Assembly: GCA_050299555.1 (NCBI GenBank)
Contig: JBNKWA010000022.1
Span: 1-35,385 of the forward strand
Reading direction: 5' to 3'
Source: JBNKWA01 sp050299555
GTDB taxonomy: Bacteria > Pseudomonadota > Alphaproteobacteria > Rhodobacterales > Rhodobacteraceae
DNA: 35,385 nt
The notes beneath the pieces are model-generated. The model searched no databases and was not told where the DNA came from. It was given only the letters and a program-made list of their open reading frames with translations. Below are positions 20,468 to 28,697 of this stretch, piece after piece. A program made the position numbers and the translations under genes. The number at the start of each line of letters is the position of its first letter. Positions within the stretch are counted from its first letter, which is position 1.

Positions 20468-21209
20468 GGCAACGGCGGATTCGGAACGACTGCAGCGTAT
20501 CAGCGCGATCCTGTTCGACAAGGACGGCACGCTGTTTCATTTCGAGGCTACCTGGGCGCGGTGGTGCGCCGGTCTCGTCGCCCATCTCGCGGAAGGGGAC
20601 GGGACGCGGGCCGAGCGGTTGGCATCGGCGCTCGGCTACGATCTGGGCGGCGGGCGGTTTCTGCCGCACAGCCCGGTCATTGCCGGCACCGCCGAAGACA
20701 TCCTCGACGCGCTGATGCCCGAGATGCCGGGCGGCAACCGGGCCCGGCTGTGGGACTTGATCGCCGAGACCACGGCTGTGACGCCTCAGGTTGAAGCGGC
20801 GCCCTTGCTACCCCTCCTGACCGAGCTGCGGAACCTGGGGCTGCGCCTCGGCGTTGCCACCAATGACACCGAACGGGTCGCCGTGGCGCATCTTGAGGCG
20901 AACGGCACGCTGGAGCTCTTCGATTTCGTTGCCGGCTATGATAGCGGCCATGGCGCCAAGCCGGGGCCGGGCATGGCGCTTGCCTTTTGCGATGCGGTCG
21001 GCATTCCGCCGGCCGCGGTCGCCATGGTCGGAGACAGCGCCCACGATCTTGAGTGCGCGCGCGCGGCCGGGCTGGCCCGGATTGCCGTCCTGACCGGTCC
21101 CGCACCGGCAGAGACGCTGGCGCCACTGGCTGATCTGGTACTGGGCTCGATCGCCGAATTGCGGCCGTTGGCTGTCGAATGGTCAAAAAGACCCGCCGCA
21201 GGGTCGTAA
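20466..21209 (+). CDS. HAD-family phosphatase (phosphoglycolate phosphatase-like)
   Basis: A 247-residue HAD superfamily hydrolase. Motif I is AILFDKDGTLFHFEATWARW near residue 18 (DxDGT, with a Lys where phosphoglycolate phosphatases usually have Leu or Met). Motif II is GVATNDTERV near residue 135. The cap domain lies between them, and motif IV is AMVGDSAHDLECARAAGL near residue 190. The FDKDGTL form marks a distinct subgroup; the substrate is a small phosphomonoester that sequence cannot name. An upstream GTG at 20454 is in frame, but ATG 20466 fits better. Confidence 0.85.
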   Translation: MATADSERLQRISAILFDKDGTLFHFEATWARWCAGLVAHLAEGDGTRAERLASALGYDLGGGRFLPHSPVIAGTAEDILDALMPEMPGGNRARLWDLIAETTAVTPQVEAAPLLPLLTELRNLGLRLGVATNDTERVAVAHLEANGTLELFDFVAGYDSGHGAKPGPGMALAFCDAVGIPPAAVAMVGDSAHDLECARAAGLARIAVLTGPAPAETLAPLADLVLGSIAELRPLAVEWSKRPAAGS

Positions 21210-21273
21210 ACGGTCGCGCCGCCACCTCTTGATCAGGCATGCTTCGGCAATGGCAGCAGGCGGGAAGGCAATC

Positions 21274-22842
21274 ATGGAAGATGGCTCGCGCAGCCTGCGC
21301 TCCGGACGCAGCGGCGGGCGGGCCGGCAACAAGAGGCGCAGCGGGGGGCCGGCGATCCGGCAGTCTGCCTGGCGCATCCCCCTGAACACCGACCGGCCGA
21401 CCGAACCCCTGGCCGAGGAGGGGGTGGCTGCGATTCACGATGCCGCCATGCGGGTGCTCGAGCAAATCGGCATCGAATTCCTGAACGAGGAGGCGAAGGC
21501 CCATCTGCGCGCCGCCGGCTGCACGGTCAGCACCGACGGCGACAACGTCCGCATGGGCCGCGACTTCGTCATGGAGATGATCGCAAAGGCGCCGGCACAG
21601 TTCGACATGATCCCGCGCAATCCCGACCGCCGAATAACCGTCGGCGGCCGCAACATGGTCTTCGGCAACGTCTCGTCGCCACCCAACGCCATGGACAACG
21701 ACCGCGGGCGGCGGCCGGGCGATTTCGCCGCCTTCAGCGATTTCACCAAGCTTACCCAGTACTTCAACTGCATCCACTTCGCCGGCGGCTATCCGGTAGA
21801 GCCGGTGGACATCCATCCCTCGGTTCGCCACCTCGATTGCCTGTTTGCCAAGCTGACGCTGACCGACAAGGTCTGCCACGCCTATTCGCTGGGCACGGAG
21901 CGGGTCGAGGACGCGCTTGAAATGGCGCGGATCGCAAGTGGGCTTCCGGCGGAGGAGTTCTTTTCGGCGCCGCGGATCTTCACCAACATCAACTCGTCCT
22001 CGCCGCTGAAGCACGACTGGCCGATGCTGGACGGCGCCATGCGGTTCGCGCGGCGCGGCCAGCCGGTGGTGGTCACGCCGTTCACGCTTGCCGGCGCCAT
22101 GGCGCCGATCACCATGGCCGGCGCCGTGGCCCAGGCGGTTGCCGAGGCACTGGCGGCCATCGCCCTTCTGCAATGGATCAATCCCGGCACCCCCTGCGGG
22201 TTCGGCAGCTTCACCTCGAACGTGGACATGCGCTCGGGCGCGCCCGCCTTCGGAACGCCGGAATACATGCGTGCCACCCAGATGGCGGGGCAGATGGCGC
22301 GCTTCTACAAGCTGCCTCTGCGGGCATCGAATGCCTGCGCCGCCAACGTACCCGACGCGCAGGCGACCTGGGAGAGCATGAATTCGCTGTGGTCAGCGGT
22401 GCAGGCCGGGGTGAACCTGGTCTATCACGCCGCCGGCTGGCTGGAGGGCGGACTGATTGCCTCGTACGAGAAATTCGTCATGGATTGCGAGGTGCTGCAG
22501 CAGATCCAGCGATATTTCGAGCCGGCCCTGACCGCCACCGACGCCGACTCGCTGGCCTTCGATGCCATTGTCGAGGTTGGGCCCAACGGCCATTTCTTCG
22601 GCGCGGCGCATACGCAAAGCCGTTATCAGGAAGCCTTTTACGGGCCGTTCCTCAGCGACTGGCGAAACTACGAGGCATGGTCGCTCGACGGCGCGCGCTG
22701 GACCTCGGACCGGGCCAACAAGGTCTGGAAGGCGGTGCTGGCCGATTACAGCGAGCCGCCGATGGAGGCGGGCACGCGCGAGGAACTGGCGGAATTCGTG
22801 GCCCGGCGAAAGGCCGAGGGTGGGGCCGAGACGGACTTTTGA
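21274..22842 (+). CDS. Trimethylamine methyltransferase (MttB) family protein, non-pyrrolysine type
   Basis: About 522 residues in one open frame with no in-frame amber codon, so it is the non-pyrrolysine form of the MttB superfamily (pfam06253). Typical stretches are NTDRPTEPLAEEGVAAIHDAAMRVLEQIGIEF near the start, GNVSSPPNAMDNDRGRRPGDF, and VTPFTLAGAMAPITMAGAVAQ. The C-terminal half has PGTPCGFGSFTSNVDMRSGAPAFG, then SLWSAVQAGVNLVYHAAGWLEGGLIASYEKFVMD. Non-Pyl members demethylate quaternary amines such as glycine betaine, carnitine or proline betaine, passing the methyl to a corrinoid protein. No corrinoid protein or reductive activase is nearby. ATG 21274 has GGAAGG 5 nt upstream; an in-frame ATG at 21229 is the alternative. 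Confidence 0.88.
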   Translation: MEDGSRSLRSGRSGGRAGNKRRSGGPAIRQSAWRIPLNTDRPTEPLAEEGVAAIHDAAMRVLEQIGIEFLNEEAKAHLRAAGCTVSTDGDNVRMGRDFVMEMIAKAPAQFDMIPRNPDRRITVGGRNMVFGNVSSPPNAMDNDRGRRPGDFAAFSDFTKLTQYFNCIHFAGGYPVEPVDIHPSVRHLDCLFAKLTLTDKVCHAYSLGTERVEDALEMARIASGLPAEEFFSAPRIFTNINSSSPLKHDWPMLDGAMRFARRGQPVVVTPFTLAGAMAPITMAGAVAQAVAEALAAIALLQWINPGTPCGFGSFTSNVDMRSGAPAFGTPEYMRATQMAGQMARFYKLPLRASNACAANVPDAQATWESMNSLWSAVQAGVNLVYHAAGWLEGGLIASYEKFVMDCEVLQQIQRYFEPALTATDADSLAFDAIVEVGPNGHFFGAAHTQSRYQEAFYGPFLSDWRNYEAWSLDGARWTSDRANKVWKAVLADYSEPPMEAGTREELAEFVARRKAEGGAETDF

Positions 22843-22857
22843 GCCGGCGGCGCGCCG

Positions 22858-24846
22858 TCAGGCGGCGGATGCGGGCTCACCGGCGGCGGCAAGCATGGCC
22901 TGGATCCGCTGCGCCGACATGGGCCGGCCGAAAAGGAAGCCCTGCCCGATCTGACAGCCCGAATCGGCCAGGAGCTGTCGCTGGCCTTCGGTCTCGACGC
23001 CCTCGACCACCAGGCGCATACCCAGACCCTTGGCGATGTCGGCGATGGCATCGAGCAGGAAGCGGGTTTCGTCCGAGGTCTCCAGCTCGGTGACGAAGGA
23101 CCGGTCGATCTTGACCTCGTCGACCGACAGCTTGCGCAGGTACGACAGGCTGGAATACCCGGTTCCGAAGTCGTCGAGCGCGATCTCGACGCCAAGGCCG
23201 TGCAGCGCTTCAAGCACCCGCGTGACCTGCTGCCAGTCCTCGATCAGCACCGTCTCGGTGACTTCCAGGGTCAGCCGGCGCGCGTCGAGGCCGGTCTCGG
23301 ACAGGCACCTGCCCACATGCTCGACGATGGCGAAGTCGACGAAATGCAGCGCCGACAGGTTGACGCTGACCGAAGCCGGCGCGTCGTCGATGACCGGCCA
23401 GGAGGCGGCCTCGGCGCAGGCGTTGCGCAGCACCCAGAGGTCGAGCTCGGTGATGAAGCCGCTCTGCTCGGCGGCGGTGAGGAACTCGCCCGGTGGTACG
23501 GTCCGGTTCTGCCGTTGCCAGCGGATCAGCGCCTCGAAGCCGTGGATGCGACCGGTGGCCAGGTAAAGCTGCGGCTGGAAGTCGAGGAAGAACTCGCCAT
23601 CTTCCAGCGCCTTCGGCATCGCCGCCAGCGTCTCGCGCTCGGACGACACCCGGGCCGCCAGTTCCCGGTCGTAGAAATGAAACCGCGCCCGGCCTTCGTA
23701 TTTCGACTTGTACAGCGCGTAGTCGGCAGCGCGCATGAGCGCCTCGGTGCTGAGACTGACCTCGCGCTCGATCTGCTCGCTGGTGACTGCGCCGAGGCTG
23801 GCACCGGTACGCACCGCCTGCCCCTCGATCCTGACCGGCTCGGCGAAACTGTCGACGATCGTCTGGCACAGGTCCACCACCGACGCCATGGGCACATCGC
23901 CCGGGAGAAGAATGGCAAACTCGTCGCCGCCCAGCCGCGACGCGGTGCCGCCGCGCTCCACGGCCAGGGGCTCGATCCGCTGACCCACGGCCCTCAGCAA
24001 TGCGTCGCCGGTCGCATGCCCCATCGTGTCATTGACCCGCTTGAAATCGTCGAGGTCGAGCAGAATCAGCGTCGGCCGCCTGCCCGCGTCGATCAGTTCG
24101 CGCGAGCATTCGGCAAAGCGTGAACGATTGGGCAGCCCGGTCATCTGGTCGTAATAGGCAAGGAACCGCGCCGCCCGCTCAGCCTCCTCACGCCTCATGC
24201 GCGACACCAGCTCGGAGCGCAGAAGCGCCACCGCCGTCACCGAAATCGCCGCAAACACCGCCAGCAAGATGGCCAGCGCCTGGGTCATCAGAAGCAGCCG
24301 CTGGGTCTGTGCCGCGATCGCCTTCTTCTGCGCGTGATGCTGCGATGTCACGGTTTGTGACAGCGCCCGACTGGCATTGAGAAGGATTTCGCGCGACTGG
24401 CTTCGTGCCTTTTCCAGCGCCGTCCTTTGAGGTGGATTGCCGCTCGCCAGAACCTGGTCGCCGACCGCCAGCATGGCCTCGAGCGCAAGGTCCACCTCGC
24501 GCACCGATGTCAGGGTCTCATTGTCGTTGAGCCGGTTGAACGCGTAGCTTCGGGCATAAAGGAAGTCGAGCGCATCCTCGATGTCCTTGACTTCGTCGGG
24601 GCCCGCCACGTCATCGCCCGCCGCTGCGCCGATTGCCTCGCTCAGCCGCACAATGTCGTTGATGACGACCAGGGCCTCGCGCAGCTTGGCGGTCTCGATC
24701 TGCGCGGGATCGGCGCGGATGCTGTGAAAGCTGACCCAGAGAAAGACCGCACTGCCAGCCGTGAGCAATGCGATCAATCCCACGGCCACGGCCATGCCGA
24801 ACCGCCCTCGGATGTCCAACACGTTCACAACGAAGGCGGCCTTCAC
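22858..24846 (-). CDS. Membrane GGDEF/EAL bifunctional c-di-GMP protein
   Basis: About 662 residues. TM1 is near 17-39, with a periplasmic helical domain to about 180, TM2 near 185-210, GGDEF (YDQMTGLPNRSRF, ILLDLDDFKRVNDTMGH, RLGGDEF) and EAL. The EAL domain shows EALIRWQRQ, VSVNLSALHFVD, EVTETVLIED, DDFGTGYSSLSYL, KIDRSFV, VVEGVETEGQ and QGFLFGRPM. GGDEF is intact and the usual EAL metal and base residues are present, so both synthesis and breakdown are possible. GTG 24846 is favoured because CTAAAGGGA sits at the right distance; TTG 24852 is the extreme alternative. It follows a secreted oxidoreductase-like gene by a few bases, suggesting a periplasmic signal. Confidence 0.92.
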   Translation of the reverse strand: MKAAFVVNVLDIRGRFGMAVAVGLIALLTAGSAVFLWVSFHSIRADPAQIETAKLREALVVINDIVRLSEAIGAAAGDDVAGPDEVKDIEDALDFLYARSYAFNRLNDNETLTSVREVDLALEAMLAVGDQVLASGNPPQRTALEKARSQSREILLNASRALSQTVTSQHHAQKKAIAAQTQRLLLMTQALAILLAVFAAISVTAVALLRSELVSRMRREEAERAARFLAYYDQMTGLPNRSRFAECSRELIDAGRRPTLILLDLDDFKRVNDTMGHATGDALLRAVGQRIEPLAVERGGTASRLGGDEFAILLPGDVPMASVVDLCQTIVDSFAEPVRIEGQAVRTGASLGAVTSEQIEREVSLSTEALMRAADYALYKSKYEGRARFHFYDRELAARVSSERETLAAMPKALEDGEFFLDFQPQLYLATGRIHGFEALIRWQRQNRTVPPGEFLTAAEQSGFITELDLWVLRNACAEAASWPVIDDAPASVSVNLSALHFVDFAIVEHVGRCLSETGLDARRLTLEVTETVLIEDWQQVTRVLEALHGLGVEIALDDFGTGYSSLSYLRKLSVDEVKIDRSFVTELETSDETRFLLDAIADIAKGLGMRLVVEGVETEGQRQLLADSGCQIGQGFLFGRPMSAQRIQAMLAAAGEPASAA

Positions 24847-24857
24847 CACCAATCCCT

Positions 24858-25367
24858 TTAGTTGGCAGCTTCGATCCGCGCCGCCATCCAGACCCAGACG
24901 TCCTCGAACGCCTTCTCGGCGGCCGCGGGATCTTCGTCCATGTGCAGAACGAACTGCAGCGGCCCACGCATCCGTCTGGTATGCGGCTTGCCGTCCCTGC
25001 GCGTGGCGATGAGGATCTCATGATCCGTCCAGGCGCTGTGCGGAATCACCACCTGATAGTCGTTCTCCGCCAACACGTAGATCGCCTCCGCATCGGAAAG
25101 ACCGGCGGCAGCCAGCACATCGGTGAGCAAGACGCCCTCGAAATGCACCGGCACATCGTCCCAAGGCGTCCGGGTGACAAAACCGTAGACGCCCAACCCC
25201 TCGAGGCTTTCCGGCGTGTAGGTCGTCTCGCCGTTCGGACCGACCACCGTCAGGTGAGCGTCGGCAAATTCCATCGGCGCCGGCGAGTCAACCTTGGCGG
25301 CGCCTGCCAGTGCCTGGGAGGCGATGCAGACGCACGCCGCAGCCAGGAATGAAAATAGGGCTTTCAT
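24858..25367 (-). CDS. Secreted molybdopterin-oxidoreductase-like protein
   Basis: A 169-residue protein with a signal peptide (ALFSFLAAACVCIASQALAGA). The rest resembles the small sulfite-oxidase/YedY-type molybdopterin-binding fold: LTVVGPNGETTYTPESLEGLGV, VHFEGVLLTDVLAAAGL, NDYQVVIPHSAW, ILIATRRDGKPHTRRMRGPLQFVLHMDE and the ending FEDVWVWMAARIEAAN. It is far shorter than the 300-residue enzymes, and the usual active-site Cys is not visible, so it may bind a ligand rather than catalyse. It is followed at once by the GGDEF/EAL gene and is a good candidate for its periplasmic sensor partner. Confidence 0.7.
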   Translation of the reverse strand: MKALFSFLAAACVCIASQALAGAAKVDSPAPMEFADAHLTVVGPNGETTYTPESLEGLGVYGFVTRTPWDDVPVHFEGVLLTDVLAAAGLSDAEAIYVLAENDYQVVIPHSAWTDHEILIATRRDGKPHTRRMRGPLQFVLHMDEDPAAAEKAFEDVWVWMAARIEAAN

Positions 25368-25739
25368 GCGACCTCCTGCTGAGTGAAGTGGCCCCCTGCA
25401 TCCCCCAATCCGCTTGCCTTTCCGTTAAGTGAAAGGTGGCGGCGCCGGCGAAGTGGGAGCAATTGCATAGACCGTGCCAAAGTGCGGCGGCCGTCGCCGG
25501 CGCATCGGCGAAACTGCCCCTGCAGACACGCACCCCGAACCGCTTGCCCAACCGGCCATCTGCATTGCCCCGGGTCCGCCAGGGCCGATGAGGTTCGGCA
25601 CACCCAATACGTGGCGAGGACCAATTCACCGTCCGTTTCAGGGCGGCCAGGGATCTCGGCAACTTCGGAAAATACCACAACAGGACCAAATCGAGAAACG
25701 AACCCGGGAAAGCAAGGGGCCGCTTGCCGAATCGTCCAG
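25368..25739. other. Non-coding divergent gap between the oxidoreductase-like gene and the amino-sugar operon
   Basis: No gene is supported. It holds an inverted repeat CCTTTC-N8-GAAAGG (25417-25436), about 50 bp upstream of the minus-strand gene, that could be an operator. A minus-strand open frame here has no recognisable motif. Confidence 0.5.
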
Positions 25740-25761
25740 ATTGGCATTACATTGGCATTAC
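25740..25761. promoter_or_regulatory. Tandem 11-bp direct repeat before the GntR regulator
   Basis: ATTGGCATTAC occurs twice, head to tail, at 25740-25750 and 25751-25761, 13 bp before the regulator ATG. The exact one-turn spacing suggests a regulator-binding site, perhaps autoregulation by the adjacent GntR protein. It overlaps the likely promoter. Confidence 0.55.
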
Positions 25762-25774
25762 ATGTGGAGAGGCC

Positions 25775-26539
25775 ATGGACCTGTTCGCGGAGATTCTTGA
25801 GGTGATGCAAACCGAGATGGAGGCAGAAGCCCGCGGCTTCACGCCACTCTATCACCGGGTGCAGCGCGCCATCCGCCGGCTGATCGACGACGGCCATCTC
25901 GGTGCCGACGACGCGCTGCCATCCGAGCGCGACCTGTGCCAGGCCCTTGGCATATCCCGCGTCACCGTGCGCAACGCGATACGCGACCTTGCCGAGGAAG
26001 GCCTGCTGGTGCAGCGCCGCGGCGCCGGCACTTTCGTGGCCCGGCGGATCGAGATGTCGCTGAAGGCGCCGACAAGCTTTACCGAAGACATGATCGCGCG
26101 CGGCATCCTGCCGGAATACAAGCTTCTGGACCTGCACACCGGCCCGGTCACGCCGGTGGAGAGCGACATGCTGGAACTGCCGCCCGGCACCGAGGTCAGC
26201 CGGCTTTATCGCCTGCGCCTGGCATCCGGAAAGCCGGTCTGCCTGGAACTGGCCTGTCTTCCGGCGGAAATCCTGCCCGCGGGTGCCGATCCGCGGGGCT
26301 CGCTGTGGTCCTATCTGACCGAAATGGGCAAGAGGCCCACCCGCGCAGTGCAGCGCATGCGCGCCGAGCTGCTTGAGGCGGAACAGGCGCGGCTGCTGTC
26401 GGTCGGACCGGGTTCAGCCGGACTTTTCGTGGAACAACAGTCGTTTGTGACCGGCGGCACGCCGGTGGAATACGTCCGTTCCCACTATCGCGGCGACGCC
26501 TACGACTTTGTAATCGAGTTGAAGATGCAGGGGGCCTGA
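25775..26539 (+). CDS. GntR/HutC-family regulator of the amino-sugar operon
   Basis: A 254-residue regulator. It has a winged helix-turn-helix (residues 20-85: LPSERDLCQALGISRVTVRNAIRDLAEEGLLVQRRGAGTFV), then a UTRA ligand domain (about 100-250) with SFTEDMIARG, RLYRLRLASGKPVCLELACLP and the ending YDFVIELKMQ. HutC-type regulators with UTRA bind sugar phosphates; NagR/YvoA-like members respond to glucosamine-6-phosphate or GlcNAc-6-phosphate. It is the first gene of the nag cluster and its stop overlaps the next ATG (TGATG), so it is co-transcribed and probably autoregulated. Confidence 0.9.
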   Translation: MDLFAEILEVMQTEMEAEARGFTPLYHRVQRAIRRLIDDGHLGADDALPSERDLCQALGISRVTVRNAIRDLAEEGLLVQRRGAGTFVARRIEMSLKAPTSFTEDMIARGILPEYKLLDLHTGPVTPVESDMLELPPGTEVSRLYRLRLASGKPVCLELACLPAEILPAGADPRGSLWSYLTEMGKRPTRAVQRMRAELLEAEQARLLSVGPGSAGLFVEQQSFVTGGTPVEYVRSHYRGDAYDFVIELKMQGA

Positions 26540-27570
26540 TGGTCGCTCACTCGACATTGATGGCTCAGGAAGCGGCTGAGGCGCCGCAGCGGATCGCCGC
26601 CATGCGGCAGGAGAACCAAAGAGCCCTGCGCGGCTTGGCCGAGCGCCTGCGCGCGGCGCCGCCACGACTTCTGATGACCTGCGCGCGCGGCAGTTCGGAT
26701 CATGCGGCGACGTACCTGCAGGCGCTGTCGCATCTTTATCTGGGCATCCCCGCTCTGTCGCTGCCGCCTTCGGTGGCCTCGGTCTACGATGCGCCGATGG
26801 ATCTTTCGGGCGTGCTTTTCGTCGCCATCTCGCAATCCGGCCGAAGCCCCGATCTGGTCGCCGGCGCGACCTGGGCGGCGCGGCATGGCGCCGAGGTCCT
26901 GGCCCTGGTCAACGACGCGAACTCACCGCTTGCCGCGGCAGCGCAGCAGGTCCTGCCCCTCGCCGCCGGCCCGGAGCTCAGCGTGGCGGCCACGAAGTCA
27001 TACCTCGCCTCGCTGGCCATGGGTCTGGAACTGGTCGCGGGCATTTCCGGCGACCCGCAATTGGCCCGGGCCTCGGCGTCGCTGCCGGAGATGCTGAGCC
27101 GAGCAATGGTCTTGGATTGGTCCGCTGCCCTGCCCGCCTTTGCGGGGGCGCACAACGCCTATGTCGTGGGCCGAGGTCCCGGCTTCGGACCGGCCAGCGA
27201 AATGGCACTGAAGCTCAAGGAGACATCCGTGCTCCACGCGGAAGCCTTCAGCTCGGCCGAAATCATGCACGGCCCGCTGGGTGTCCTGCACGATTCGCTG
27301 CCGGTGCTGCTGACAGCCCAGAACGACAAGGCCCTGGCAGGCGCCCGCCGCCTTCACGCCTATCTCGAAGAAAAGGGCGTTCCCGTATGCGCGGCCTACG
27401 AAGGCGCCAAGGGTCCGCTGGCGCTTCCGGTTCTGCCGGGACTGCACCCGGCCGCAGCGCCGATCGCGGCGGTGCAGACCTTCTACGGCTTCGCGGCTGC
27501 GCTCGCCGTCAGGCGCGGCCGTGATCCGGACCGGCCGAAGCACCTGCAGAAGGTGACGGAAACCCAATGA
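26539..27570 (+). CDS. SIS-domain glucosamine-6-phosphate deaminase (NagB-II type)
   Basis: A 343-residue protein with two SIS domains and no N-terminal glutaminase. Motifs are CARGSSDHAATYLQ (about 50), AISQSGRSPDLVAGA (about 95), ATKSYLASLAMG, GRGPGFGPASEMALKLKET (about 215), EIMHGPLGVLHD, and the ending GRDPDRPKHLQKVTETQ, as in GlmS-derived deaminases. It should convert glucosamine-6-phosphate to fructose-6-phosphate and ammonia, the last step of GlcNAc breakdown, replacing classical NagB. Its ATG overlaps the regulator stop and nagA overlaps its own stop. An AgaS-like galactosamine enzyme is the main alternative. Confidence 0.88.
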   Translation: MVAHSTLMAQEAAEAPQRIAAMRQENQRALRGLAERLRAAPPRLLMTCARGSSDHAATYLQALSHLYLGIPALSLPPSVASVYDAPMDLSGVLFVAISQSGRSPDLVAGATWAARHGAEVLALVNDANSPLAAAAQQVLPLAAGPELSVAATKSYLASLAMGLELVAGISGDPQLARASASLPEMLSRAMVLDWSAALPAFAGAHNAYVVGRGPGFGPASEMALKLKETSVLHAEAFSSAEIMHGPLGVLHDSLPVLLTAQNDKALAGARRLHAYLEEKGVPVCAAYEGAKGPLALPVLPGLHPAAAPIAAVQTFYGFAAALAVRRGRDPDRPKHLQKVTETQ

Positions 27571-28697
27571 CCCGCGCCCTTGTCAATGCGAAGGTCTTCG
27601 ACGGTGCAACCTGGCACGAGGGTGCGGGTGTCGCATTCGGCGATGGCCGGATCACCGCGCTGCTCGCACCGGGCGAGCGGCCGGAGGGGGCCAGGGACAT
27701 GGGCGGCGCCATCCTCGCCCCCGGCTTCGTCGACACCCAGGTCAATGGCGGCGGCGGCGTGATGTTCAATTCCGAACCGACGGTCTCTGGACTGGCCGCC
27801 ATTGCCGCCGCGCACCGGCGGTTCGGCACCACCTCGCTGCTGCCGACGCTGATCACCGATACCCTGCCGGTCATGCGCCACGCGGCCGCCGCGATGGCGG
27901 AGGCGATCGCCGGGGGCGCTCCCGGGGTGAGAGGCATCCATTTCGAAGGGCCGTGCCTGTCGCCCGAGCGCCCGGGCGTGCACCGGCAGGACCTGTTCCA
28001 GCCGCTGAACGACGACATCCTTGCCATCTACACCGGGCAGGGTCTGGGCCGGGTCCTAGTCACGCTCGCCCCCGAGCGCGTGGGTGGGGCGCGGATCGGC
28101 CGGCTGGCGGCGGCCGGGGTACGGGTCTCGGCCGGACACAGCGCTGCCACCTGGGAGGACATGGGCGAGGCGGTTGCGGCGGGGCTGAGCGGCGTCACCC
28201 ACCTGCACAACGCCATGTCGCCGATGACCGGCCGTGCACCTGGACTTGTGGGCGCCGCACTGGCGCAGGATGGCGTCTGGACCGGGATCATCCTCGACGG
28301 CTGGCACCTGCACGATGCGGTGGCGCTGGCCTCGATCCGGGCCAAGGCGCCGGGGCGAATGATGCTGGTGACCGACGCCATGGGCACGGTTGGCGCTGCA
28401 GACAAGAGCTTTCTGCTCTACGGCGAGCGCATCGAGGCTCGGGACGGCCGCTGCGCCAGGGCTGACGGAACTCTGGCCGGCTCCGATCTCGACATGGCCA
28501 CCGCCGTTCGCAACTGCTGCGCACTCGGGATCGACCTGGGCGAGGCCCTGCGCATGGCATCGCTGAACCCGGCAAGCTTTCTCGGCCTCGACGACCGGAT
28601 CGGACGGATCGCGCCGGGCTATGAGGCCGATCTTGTGGCCCTGGACCCAACGACGCTGACCACCATCCGGACCTGGATCGGCGGAGAGCCCGCATGA
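27567..28697 (+). CDS. nagA: N-acetylglucosamine-6-phosphate deacetylase
   Basis: A 376-residue amidohydrolase. Motifs are ILAPGFVDTQVNGGGGVMF (about 50), GIHFEGPCLSPERPGVH (about 128, metal Glu), VSAGHSAATWEDM (about 188, metal His), and GVTHLHNAMSPMTGRAPGLVGAAL (about 208, metal His and substrate). DGWHLH and MLVTDAMG (about 270, catalytic Asp) follow. It removes acetate from GlcNAc-6-phosphate to give glucosamine-6-phosphate for the upstream deaminase. The start is in the ATGA overlap with the deaminase stop, and the stop overlaps the kinase start the same way. Confidence is high. Confidence 0.95.
   Translation: MTRALVNAKVFDGATWHEGAGVAFGDGRITALLAPGERPEGARDMGGAILAPGFVDTQVNGGGGVMFNSEPTVSGLAAIAAAHRRFGTTSLLPTLITDTLPVMRHAAAAMAEAIAGGAPGVRGIHFEGPCLSPERPGVHRQDLFQPLNDDILAIYTGQGLGRVLVTLAPERVGGARIGRLAAAGVRVSAGHSAATWEDMGEAVAAGLSGVTHLHNAMSPMTGRAPGLVGAALAQDGVWTGIILDGWHLHDAVALASIRAKAPGRMMLVTDAMGTVGAADKSFLLYGERIEARDGRCARADGTLAGSDLDMATAVRNCCALGIDLGEALRMASLNPASFLGLDDRIGRIAPGYEADLVALDPTTLTTIRTWIGGEPA

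Noticed and set aside
25364..26137. A 257-codon minus-strand open frame across the gap and GntR gene
   Set aside because: Mostly antisense to the regulator; the part in the gap has no signal peptide, motif or ribosome site.
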